DNA of 64,000 nucleotides from an uncultured Bacteroidales bacterium (GTDB taxonomy: Bacteria > Bacteroidota > Bacteroidia > Bacteroidales > UBA932), in contig CAMYYI010000005.1 of assembly GCA_947303465.1 (NCBI GenBank), forward strand, positions 20,859 to 84,858. Reading direction: 5' to 3'. Shown piece by piece: positions 22,331 to 29,059 of the stretch. The first letter of the stretch is position 1; each line of letters begins with the position of its first letter. A model generated the notes under the pieces. The model made no database searches. It had not been told where the DNA came from and saw only the letters and a list, made by a program, of their open reading frames with translations. Position numbers and translations under genes: made by a program.

Positions 22331-25252
22331 TCAAAGGAGATTTGCGATGTAAGGGCCCGTAACGGAAGCGGGGTCTTTGGCTACCTGTTCCGGAGTGCCC
22401 TGGCTGACTATAAGCCCTCCCTTGCGCCCTCCTTCCGGACCCATGTCGATAATCCAGTCCACGCTCTTGAGGATATCGGGATTATGCTCAATGATAATGA
22501 CGGTATTACCCTGGTCGACCAGTTTCTGGAGTACGCCCAGAAGTGTTTTTATGTCTTCAAAGTGCAGTCCGGTGGTGGGCTCGTCAAGCATATAGAGCGT
22601 ATTGCCTGTAGCTTTGCGGAAAAGCTCGGCCGCCAGCTTCATGCGCTGGCTCTCGCCTCCGGAAAGGGTTACCGACGATTGCCCGAGATGCACATATCCA
22701 AGACCAACGTCTACCAGGGCTTTCAGCTTGGGAGCTATCTTGGGATGAGCCTTGAAGAATTCATAGGCCTCATTTATAGGCATTTCCAGCACCTCGTTGA
22801 TATTCTTTCCCTTGTAATGCACGGCCAGCGTATCTTCTTTGTAACGGCGGCCTCCGCAGGCGTCGCACACAACGTTCACGGATGGCAGGAAGTTCATCTC
22901 CACAACCTTCAGCCCTGCTCCCTTGCACTCCTCGCAACGGCCTCCCGGAACGTTGAAAGAGAAACGTCCGGCACCGAAACCGCGTACCTTGGCGTCCGGC
23001 GTCTCTTCGAACAGCCGTCGTATATCGTCGAAGACTCCGGTGAAGGTAGCCGGGTTGGATCGGGGCGAGCGGCCAATGGGACTCTGGTCCACTTCCACTA
23101 CCTTGTCTATGAACTCTATGCCCTCTAAGCCGGAGCAGGGGAGAGGGCTCTCTTTGCTGCGGTTCAGTCTGGCCTTCAGAAGAGGAATCAGGGTATCGTT
23201 TACCAGAGTGCTCTTGCCGCTTCCGGACACTCCGGCAACACCGATGAAGCAGCCCAGCGGGAACGCGACGTCCAGATTCTTCAGATTGTTTCCAGACGCG
23301 CCCTTAAGCACCAGCTGGTTCCCGTCGCCTTTTCTCCGTTCCTTCGGGACTTCGATGGAGCGTCTCCCCATCAGATACTCCGCGGTGATAGATTCTTCGC
23401 TGCGCTGAGAATGACAGAGGGAGACAGCGTCGCTGGAGGGGGCCTCATGCTCCCGGTATCCGTGTCCACCCTCGGACACGTTAGAGGGAGGGGCCCATGA
23501 GCGTAGCGGAATGGGAGGGATGAGCCCGCTTAGCGGGCGAAGATATCCGGGAGCAGAGGCCCCGTAGGCGGACTCCGGCGAAGTGGAGCCAGGGCCGGAG
23601 TAGCAAATCTGTCCGCCGAGGGATCCGGCGCCGGGGCCGACATCTACCAGCCAGTCGGCAGCGCGCATGGTCTCCTCGTCGTGCTCCACAACTATTACCG
23701 TGTTCCCCTCGTCCCGCAACTTCTTAAGCGACGCGATGAGTTTGCGGTTGTCTCTCTGGTGCAGGCCGATAGACGGCTCGTCAAGTATATAGATCACCCC
23801 GACCAGCTTGGATCCTATCTGCGTTGCGAGCCGGATTCGCTGGCTCTCGCCGCCGGACAGCGATGCCGTGGCACGGTCGAGCGAGAGATACTCCAGCCCT
23901 ACGTCCACAAGGAACTGCAGCCTGTCACCCAGTTCCCGCAGTACGTCGCGCGCCACTGCCTTGCCGCGTCCTGTCAGCACGCCGTCAAGCGAACGTACCC
24001 ACTCCAGCAGGTCCGAAATCTCCATTGCGGATACTTCGGTGATGGTTTTGCCGTCAATCCGGAAGCAGGATGTCTCCTCCCTCAGGCGGGTTCCGTTACA
24101 GACAGGGCAAACGATACGCTCTTCCACATCGCCCACAACGCCGTCCCAGGTGACCATCTGCATGTCGTTCCCGTCACCTATGCGGTAAAGGTCGTCCGAG
24201 CCGTTCACCAGCAGGGATACACACTCCTGCGGCAGATCCTCAATTGGGTCGTTGAGCGAGAATCCGTGCTTGCGGGCGATGGCGCGGACTATATCGAACT
24301 TGCGGTTGTTGCGCATGGGGCCGAGGGGAACTATGCCTCCTCCGGCTACGGACTCGCGGGGATCCGGAATGATGGACTCTATCCTCACGTCGGCTACCGT
24401 ACCCAGACCCTTGCAGTGCGGGCAGTATCCCTCGGGCGAGTTGAAGGAAAAAGTATGCGGCTGGGGTTCCTGGAGCGAGATGCCGCTCTCCGGGTCTACC
24501 AGGTGCTTGGAAAAGTGGCGTAGCGAACCGTCTTCGGCGGAAAGCACGGCTACGGAGCCCTTGCCCAGAGACAGCGCCGCCGCTACGGAATTACGGACGC
24601 GCGACTCGTCTCCCTCGCCGGGCTTCAGTTTATCTACCACCAGCTCTATGAAATGCGGCTTGTAGCGGTCTACGGCATCTGTCTCCGGCAGCTCGCAGAT
24701 TTCACCGTCAATGCGGATCTGGGAATAGCCGCGGCGGCGCATCTGCTCGAAGAGTTCGCGATAGTGCCCCTTGCGGCCGCGTACCAGCGGGGCCAGGAGT
24801 ATGCACTTGCGCCCGGCGTACTCGGACAGTATCAGATCTACTATCCGGGCATCCGTATAGCGCACCATCTCTTTGCCGCTCACTGGTGAGTAAGCAGTGG
24901 AAGCTTTGGCGTACAGGAGTCGCAGGAAGTCGTATATCTCCGTAATCGTGCCCACTGTGGAGCGCGGGTTGGAGTTGGTGGTCTTCTGCTCTATGGCAAT
25001 TATGGGGCTGAGTCCGTCTATGCTTTCCACGTCGGGCTTCTCCAGTATGCCCATGAAGTGCTTGGCATAGGGGGAGAGGGTGTTCATATAACGGCGCTGC
25101 CCCTCAGCGTAGATGGTATCAAAAGCAAGCGAGCTCTTGCCGCTGCCGCTTATGCCTGTGATAACCACGTATTTGCCACGTGGAATATCAACATCTACGC
25201 CTTTCAGGTTATGCGCCCTCGCACCCCGTATCTTAATGATTTCCTCAGCCAT
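22331..25252 (-). CDS. uvrA: Excinuclease ABC subunit A with in-frame insertion
   Basis: DNA-damage recognition ATPase of nucleotide excision repair. Two ABC units are seen: Walker A GISGSGKSSLAFDT and signature LSGGESQRIRLA in the first; GVSGSGKSTLVND and LSGGESQRMKLA in the second. Zinc-binding cysteines are in CPVCNGTRL and CEECKGAG / CDACGGRRY. ATG 25252 (MAEEIIKIRGARAHNLKGVD) is the family start; an upstream in-frame GTG overlaps the promoter box. Between VDVGPGAGSLGGQICYSGPG and LMGRRSIEVPKERR, where relatives have about 20 residues, this protein has roughly 75, made of two adjacent repeats. The insert lies in the linker between the ATPase halves. 973 residues. Confidence 0.95.
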   Translation of the reverse strand: MAEEIIKIRGARAHNLKGVDVDIPRGKYVVITGISGSGKSSLAFDTIYAEGQRRYMNTLSPYAKHFMGILEKPDVESIDGLSPIIAIEQKTTNSNPRSTVGTITEIYDFLRLLYAKASTAYSPVSGKEMVRYTDARIVDLILSEYAGRKCILLAPLVRGRKGHYRELFEQMRRRGYSQIRIDGEICELPETDAVDRYKPHFIELVVDKLKPGEGDESRVRNSVAAALSLGKGSVAVLSAEDGSLRHFSKHLVDPESGISLQEPQPHTFSFNSPEGYCPHCKGLGTVADVRIESIIPDPRESVAGGGIVPLGPMRNNRKFDIVRAIARKHGFSLNDPIEDLPQECVSLLVNGSDDLYRIGDGNDMQMVTWDGVVGDVEERIVCPVCNGTRLREETSCFRIDGKTITEVSAMEISDLLEWVRSLDGVLTGRGKAVARDVLRELGDRLQFLVDVGLEYLSLDRATASLSGGESQRIRLATQIGSKLVGVIYILDEPSIGLHQRDNRKLIASLKKLRDEGNTVIVVEHDEETMRAADWLVDVGPGAGSLGGQICYSGPGSTSPESAYGASAPGYLRPLSGLIPPIPLRSWAPPSNVSEGGHGYREHEAPSSDAVSLCHSQRSEESITAEYLMGRRSIEVPKERRKGDGNQLVLKGASGNNLKNLDVAFPLGCFIGVAGVSGSGKSTLVNDTLIPLLKARLNRSKESPLPCSGLEGIEFIDKVVEVDQSPIGRSPRSNPATFTGVFDDIRRLFEETPDAKVRGFGAGRFSFNVPGGRCEECKGAGLKVVEMNFLPSVNVVCDACGGRRYKEDTLAVHYKGKNINEVLEMPINEAYEFFKAHPKIAPKLKALVDVGLGYVHLGQSSVTLSGGESQRMKLAAELFRKATGNTLYMLDEPTTGLHFEDIKTLLGVLQKLVDQGNTVIIIEHNPDILKSVDWIIDMGPEGGRKGGLIVSQGTPEQVAKDPASVTGPYIANLL
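23390..23419. repeat. Short dispersed palindromic repeat inside uvrA
   Basis: AGATTCTTCGCTGCGCTGAG then AATGACAGAG; inverted with respect to the dapF copy and similar to the rpiB/truB copy. On the coding strand it encodes SLCHSQRSEES, a peptide pattern commonly produced when this repeat type is translated. Confidence 0.75.
23439..23563. repeat. Structured insertion element in uvrA, imperfect inverted-repeat ends
   Basis: Arms GGGGCCTCATGCTCCCGG (23439-23456) and CCGGGAGCAGAGGCCCC (23547-23563) are inverted copies with one small mismatch/indel. Positions 23461-23497 equal 20733-20769 of the EamA element. A second hairpin CCCGCTTAGCGGG follows the TGGGAGGGATGAG motif. The core lies on the strand opposite to uvrA, so the same core is translated here in a different reading direction than in the EamA gene. 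Confidence 0.82.
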
Positions 25253-25260
25253 ACAATTCA

Positions 25261-25268
25261 CAAAAATA
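25261..25268 (-). promoter_or_regulatory. -7 box of the uvrA promoter
   Basis: TATTTTTG on the minus strand, 8 nt before ATG 25252, implying a leader of at most a few bases. No clear -33 element. Confidence 0.45.
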
Positions 25269-25300
25269 GTGAATCCGAGGCAGAAAAGTGAGAATCTTTG

Positions 25301-25308
25301 TATTTTTG
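25301..25308 (+). promoter_or_regulatory. -7 box of the recO promoter
   Basis: TATTTTTG on the plus strand, 12 nt before ATG 25321; divergent from the uvrA promoter 33 bp away. No clear -33 element. Confidence 0.45.
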
Positions 25309-25320
25309 TGGAAGATACTG

Positions 25321-25971
25321 ATGAAACACGTCTCTGATTTCATAGTCCTTGCTGTCACCAAAGTTGGGGACAAGTCGCTGGTACTCCATACTTTGAGCCC
25401 TATGTGGGGGCGGCGTAGCTTCATTACAGGTGTGTCGGCAAAGGCTCCAATGGTGTTGTTCCAGCCGCTTTCAATGCTTGAGGCGGAAGTGGTAGAGAAT
25501 CCTAAATCTGATCTGTGGCGGCTCAGGGAAATACGTGGTATATCACCCCTTAACGGTATACGCGGAGATGTTAGGAAGAATGCTGTATCGCTGTTTCTCA
25601 GTGAAGTGCTTCTGCGAACGATAAAGGAGGGTGAAAACGACCCCGGCTTGTATGAGTGGTGTGCCGGGAGCATTCTGACTCTCGATGCAATGGAGAACGA
25701 TTTCTCAAACTTCCATCTGCGGTTCTTGCTGGAACTGGCTGCAAAACTGGGCTTTTCCCCTTCTATAGAGAACCTGATGCCTTTTGCAGGAGAGAATTTG
25801 CCGGTGGTGAGGCAACTGCTTACTCTCGGGGCCGCAGAATCCATGCTGATTCCAATGAACGGCCAGCAGCGCAACGCCGTCGCCGGGCTGCTAATCGATT
25901 ACATTTCTTATCACAGCGAAACCCGCGTCCAGATTCGTTCTCTCGCAGTCCTTCGGGAGTTATTCCGTTAA
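25321..25971 (+). CDS. recO: DNA repair protein RecO
   Basis: Recombination mediator that loads RecA at gaps with RecF/RecR. ATG 25321 (MKHVSDFIVLAVTKVGDKSL) fits the family N-terminal OB-fold; an upstream in-frame ATG at 25288 falls before the -7 box. The helical C-terminal part contains NFHLRFLLELAAKLGFSPS, the characteristic RecO stretch. The zinc-finger cysteines found in many RecO proteins are absent, as in other Bacteroidota. Length 216 residues is slightly short but normal. It is divergent from uvrA, another repair gene, and convergent with the uridine-kinase-like gene. Confidence 0.85.
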   Translation: MKHVSDFIVLAVTKVGDKSLVLHTLSPMWGRRSFITGVSAKAPMVLFQPLSMLEAEVVENPKSDLWRLREIRGISPLNGIRGDVRKNAVSLFLSEVLLRTIKEGENDPGLYEWCAGSILTLDAMENDFSNFHLRFLLELAAKLGFSPSIENLMPFAGENLPVVRQLLTLGAAESMLIPMNGQQRNAVAGLLIDYISYHSETRVQIRSLAVLRELFR

Positions 25972-25997
25972 GACGGCGTCATTATTGGGGGTATTTT

Positions 25998-26035
25998 GCT
26001 GCCGGAGGCTTAAAAAACAGCCAGCCGGCAGCGTT
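25998..26035. terminator. Possible terminator between recO and the uridine-kinase-like gene
   Basis: GCTGCCGG (25998-26005) pairs with CCGGCAGC (26025-26032) around a 19-nt loop containing a run of six A. Short T runs lie on both sides. Placed between convergent genes, so it could act on either strand; weak because the loop is long and the T tract short. Confidence 0.35.
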
Positions 26036-26060
26036 TCAGTAGGCAAAATGCTGCCGACTT

Positions 26061-27056
26061 CTACAGCGTCTGGCCGCCGATGAACTCGCGCATGATGGAG
26101 GTCGGAGGGATGGCGGCGATTTCTGCGGGCCGCAGGGCGGTCACCTTGTCCAGGATGGACAGCAGCTGGCGTGCCTTTTCGTAAGCGGGGGAGGCCTCGG
26201 TAATGCCGTACAGCAGCGGTTCCGCGTAATACTTCAGGAGCGGAACGTCGTACAGGGTGGAGGAGTTGAAAACGATGTCGGCGTTCTCTTCGAAGGGGAA
26301 GATGTTGTAGGTCTCCCCGCGGCGTACCGACGGCCAGCGGAGTATGTTGTCTTCCGGGCTGATGCCGCGGACGCGGTTGTCCCTCACGATGCGGCGCAGC
26401 AGGCGCTTGTCGGTGGTGCTGTTGTGCACTTTTTCGCCTCCCGGCAGGGACGAAAGGGCGGAGATGTAGATATAGAAGATTCGGCTCCGGTCTATTGCGT
26501 AGGTGAGCTCCGGGTTAAGGGCGTGAATGCCTTCCATGAAGAGCACGTCGTTGGGCTCCAGCTTCATCGCCCTTTCCGGAAGGAATTCGCTGCGGCCCTC
26601 CTTGAAATCGAACTTGGGGATTATTACTTCCTTGCCGGCGAGCAGGTCGTTGATGTTTTCGTTCAGCAGCTCCACGTTCATCGCCCCCAGGCACTCGAAA
26701 TCGTATTCCCCGTTCTCGTCGCGCGGTGTCTGGTCGCGGTTGCGAAAATAGTTGTCCAGCTCAATTACTTTGGGGTTCATCCCCAGGACTTTGCACTGCT
26801 GGGCAATTCTCAGGGAACTGCTGGTCTTGCCGCTGGAACTGGGGCCCGAAATGAGCACTATGCTGGCCCTCTTGCGTACCCAGAAAATCTGGTCCGCCGC
26901 CTCGGCGTACTTGCGCTCCTGGCGCGCTTCGCACAGGTTTATCAAGGGGATGGCGTTGCCGCCGGCAACCACCTCGTTTACTTTCTCCAAAGTGTCGATT
27001 CCAATCGCGGTGCACCAGTCCCTGTACTCCTGCCTTGCTGCTTCAATCTTTGTCAT
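26061..27056 (-). CDS. Uridine-kinase-like P-loop kinase, short form
   Basis: Phosphoribulokinase/uridine kinase superfamily protein, probably a nucleoside kinase in pyrimidine salvage. The Walker A motif is VLISGPSSSGKTSSS at about residues 66-80. The acidic and substrate segments ELDNYFRNRDQTPRDENG and FMEGIHALNP follow, then the lid-like DKRLLRRIVRDNRVRG. The Bacteroidota homologues I know of are about 550 residues and begin with TGS and tRNA-synthetase-like domains. This one is 331 residues and begins in what would be the linker (EYRDWCTAIGIDTLEKVNEV). Its start overlaps the stop of the upstream MBL gene by 4 bp, so no N-terminal part is hidden upstream in the same gene. Confidence 0.8.
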   Translation of the reverse strand: MTKIEAARQEYRDWCTAIGIDTLEKVNEVVAGGNAIPLINLCEARQERKYAEAADQIFWVRKRASIVLISGPSSSGKTSSSLRIAQQCKVLGMNPKVIELDNYFRNRDQTPRDENGEYDFECLGAMNVELLNENINDLLAGKEVIIPKFDFKEGRSEFLPERAMKLEPNDVLFMEGIHALNPELTYAIDRSRIFYIYISALSSLPGGEKVHNSTTDKRLLRRIVRDNRVRGISPEDNILRWPSVRRGETYNIFPFEENADIVFNSSTLYDVPLLKYYAEPLLYGITEASPAYEKARQLLSILDKVTALRPAEIAAIPPTSIMREFIGGQTL

Positions 27057-27721
27057 AATTCGTTCAGTTCGGGAATTTCCTCCCTTTCGTTAAACGGTTC
27101 CAGGAAGGGGTTGCTCACCCTTTCCGTTCCTATTGTGCTGGTGCCGCCGTGGCCGGGGAAGATGTGTATCCCTCCGTCCAGCAGTACCAGTTTCTCCATG
27201 ATGGAGCGTATTTCGTCGTCGTAGCTGCCGTAGATAAGGTCCGTACGGCCGATGGCTCCGGCAAACAAAGTGTCGCCCGTGAACATCACCCCCTCATCTT
27301 CGCAGAGCCAGCAGACGCTGCCGGGGGAGTGCCCGGGGGTGCTTATCACCTTGAATGTCATGCCGGCCGCAGTCACGGTCTGTCCGTCACTGACAGGGGT
27401 GATTTCAAAGCTGCGGTCCGCTACTGGGAGGCCGAATTTGCCGATGCGGTCGTAATACTCCATTGTCTTTACGTCCTCCGGCGACATGTAAACCGGAACG
27501 CCGAAACGCCGCTGCATCTCGGCGACACCGTAGATATGGTCCATGTGGCCGTGGGTGAGAAGCACCGCTTCGGGCTTGACGGCGCTAAGCATACCCATCA
27601 TGCGCTCCGTCTCAGCGACTCCCAGAAAACCGGGGTCCACCACCACGCAGGAGGCCTCCGGGCCGCGTACGACCCAGGTATTTTCCTGAAGCATGTTCGC
27701 CACGAAAACTTTTATCTCCAT
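27053..27721 (-). CDS. MBL-fold metallo-hydrolase (glyoxalase II-like)
   Basis: Cytoplasmic metallo-beta-lactamase fold protein of the YcbL/hydroxyacylglutathione-hydrolase-like group. The metal motif HxHxDH is LTHGHMDHIYG; further ligands are in STPGHSPGSV, FTGDTLFAGAIGRTDL and the last His in IFPGHGGTSTIG. ATG 27721 (MEIKVFVANMLQENTWVV) is chosen, 18 nt after a -7 box. A longer frame would start inside that promoter. 222 residues. Co-transcribed with the uridine-kinase-like gene (4-bp overlap). The precise thioester or ester substrate is not readable. Confidence 0.87.
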   Translation of the reverse strand: MEIKVFVANMLQENTWVVRGPEASCVVVDPGFLGVAETERMMGMLSAVKPEAVLLTHGHMDHIYGVAEMQRRFGVPVYMSPEDVKTMEYYDRIGKFGLPVADRSFEITPVSDGQTVTAAGMTFKVISTPGHSPGSVCWLCEDEGVMFTGDTLFAGAIGRTDLIYGSYDDEIRSIMEKLVLLDGGIHIFPGHGGTSTIGTERVSNPFLEPFNEREEIPELNEL

Positions 27722-27734
27722 ACCTCGATTTTTA

Positions 27735-27767
27735 TTTGGCAAAAATACGAAATTCTGTGTATTTTTG
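27735..27767 (+). promoter_or_regulatory. Promoter of the first deoxynucleoside kinase gene
   Basis: TTTG (27735-27738), 21 bp, TATTTTTG (27760-27767), 19 nt before ATG 27787. It overlaps the divergent MBL promoter, whose -7 box TATTTTTG lies on the minus strand at 27740-27747. Confidence 0.65.
27740..27747 (-). promoter_or_regulatory. -7 box of the MBL hydrolase promoter
   Basis: TATTTTTG on the minus strand, 18 nt before ATG 27721. It falls between the two elements of the divergent kinase promoter, so the two polymerases would compete for the same DNA. Confidence 0.5.
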
Positions 27768-27786
27768 TAAAACTAGTTTCAAAGAG

Positions 27787-28401
27787 ATGCACATAGGAAT
27801 AGCTGGCAATATCGGCTGCGGCAAGACTACTCTTACCCGCATGCTTGCAGAGCACTACGGATGGACTCCGAAGTTCGAGGCGGTGACCTACAATCCGTAT
27901 CTGGAAGATTATTACAAGGACATTCCGCGCTGGTCTTACAACCTGGAGACTTACTTCCTTGCACAGCGCTTCAAGGACGTGCTTGAGATAGCCAGTTCCA
28001 AGGACGTGATAATCCAGGACAGGACACTGCTGGAGGGCGTGCATATCTTCGTTGCCAACAACCGCGAGCAGGGCAACCTTTCGGAGCGGGACTACGAGAC
28101 CTACATGGAACTCTTCAATCTCATGATGTCCATGGTGAACCCGCCGGACCTGCTGATTTACCTCAAGTCTTCCGTGCCTCACCTGGTTTCCCAGATACAG
28201 AAGCGCGGCCGCGACTACGAGCAGACCATAAGCCTGGATTATCTTGCCGGACTCAACCGCCATTACGAGGAGTGGATAGGCAATTACAAGGGCCGCCTGC
28301 TGATCATCGACGCGGATTCAATTGACTTCGAGCACAACCCCGAAGACTTTTCTTCGATAACCGATAAAATAGACGCTGAACTCTTCGGCTTATTTAAATA
28401 A
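27787..28401 (+). CDS. Deoxynucleoside kinase, first of a tandem pair
   Basis: Phosphorylates deoxynucleosides with ATP in the salvage pathway (dAK/dGK/dCK-type family). P-loop IGIAGNIGCGKTTL at residues 3-16. The catalytic Asp-Arg region is VIIQDRTLLEGVHIF and the lid arginines are in IQKRGRDYEQTISLDYL. ATG 27787 is chosen because the P-loop strand must start at MHIGIAG; the promoter box lies just upstream. 204 residues, about half identical by eye to the next gene. Base specificity cannot be read from the sequence. Confidence 0.9.
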   Translation: MHIGIAGNIGCGKTTLTRMLAEHYGWTPKFEAVTYNPYLEDYYKDIPRWSYNLETYFLAQRFKDVLEIASSKDVIIQDRTLLEGVHIFVANNREQGNLSERDYETYMELFNLMMSMVNPPDLLIYLKSSVPHLVSQIQKRGRDYEQTISLDYLAGLNRHYEEWIGNYKGRLLIIDADSIDFEHNPEDFSSITDKIDAELFGLFK

Positions 28402-28405
28402 TTGT

Positions 28406-28413
28406 TAACTTTG
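28406..28413 (+). promoter_or_regulatory. -7 box of the second deoxynucleoside kinase promoter
   Basis: TAACTTTG 21 nt before ATG 28435, within the 33-bp gap between the two kinase genes. No clear -33 element. Confidence 0.5.
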
Positions 28414-28434
28414 TAGTTTGTAATACTCGACGAT

Positions 28435-29055
28435 ATGCACGTAGCCATTGCAGGAAATATCGGAAGCGGAAAGACCACGCTGACCAAGATGCTGGCCGCC
28501 CACTACGGGTGGACGCCCAAGTTCGAACCAGTAGATTTCAACCCCTATCTTGCGGATTACTACGAAGATATGGAGCGTTGGTCCTTCAATCTCCAGATTT
28601 ATTTCCTGAACAAGCGTTTCAAGGACATCCTGGATATTTCCAAATCGGACAAGGTGATAATCCAGGACCGTACCATCTACGAGGATGCGAGAATCTTCTC
28701 CCGCAACCTTCATGACATGGGCCTCATGAGCACGCGCGACTACGAAAACTACACGGATCTCTTCGACCTGATGATGTCCCTCGTAGGCCTTCCGGACCTG
28801 CTTATCTATCTCCGCTCGTCCATTCCCAACCTCATAGCCCAGATACAGAAGCGCGGCCGTGAATACGAGAAGAGCATACGCATCGATTACCTTACCGGCC
28901 TTAACGAGAAATATGAAGACTGGATAGGCAGCTACAAGGGCAACCTGCTCATCGTAGATGCCGACAATATAAAATTCGGCAACAAGCCCGAGGACTTCGA
29001 ACTCATCACTAACATGATAGACGCAAAGCTTTACGGCCTGTTCCCTGAAAAGTAG
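28435..29055 (+). CDS. Deoxynucleoside kinase, second of a tandem pair
   Basis: Same family and layout as the preceding gene: P-loop VAIAGNIGSGKTTLTKM, HYGWTPKFEPVDFNPYL, Asp-Arg motif VIIQDRTIYEDARIF and lid IQKRGREYEKSIRIDYL. 206 residues. The pair most likely arose by tandem duplication with split specificity (for example purine versus pyrimidine deoxynucleosides), as happens in other bacteria with paired kinases; that is inference. It has its own promoter candidate and is followed 4 bp later by the acyl-CoA ligase gene. Confidence 0.9.
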   Translation: MHVAIAGNIGSGKTTLTKMLAAHYGWTPKFEPVDFNPYLADYYEDMERWSFNLQIYFLNKRFKDILDISKSDKVIIQDRTIYEDARIFSRNLHDMGLMSTRDYENYTDLFDLMMSLVGLPDLLIYLRSSIPNLIAQIQKRGREYEKSIRIDYLTGLNEKYEDWIGSYKGNLLIVDADNIKFGNKPEDFELITNMIDAKLYGLFPEK

Positions 29056-29059
29056 AATA

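Noticed and set aside
23390..23563. uvrA insertion as contamination or misassembly
   Set aside because: The insert keeps the frame, and similar elements occur in several other genes in the window, so a genuine repeat family explains it better.
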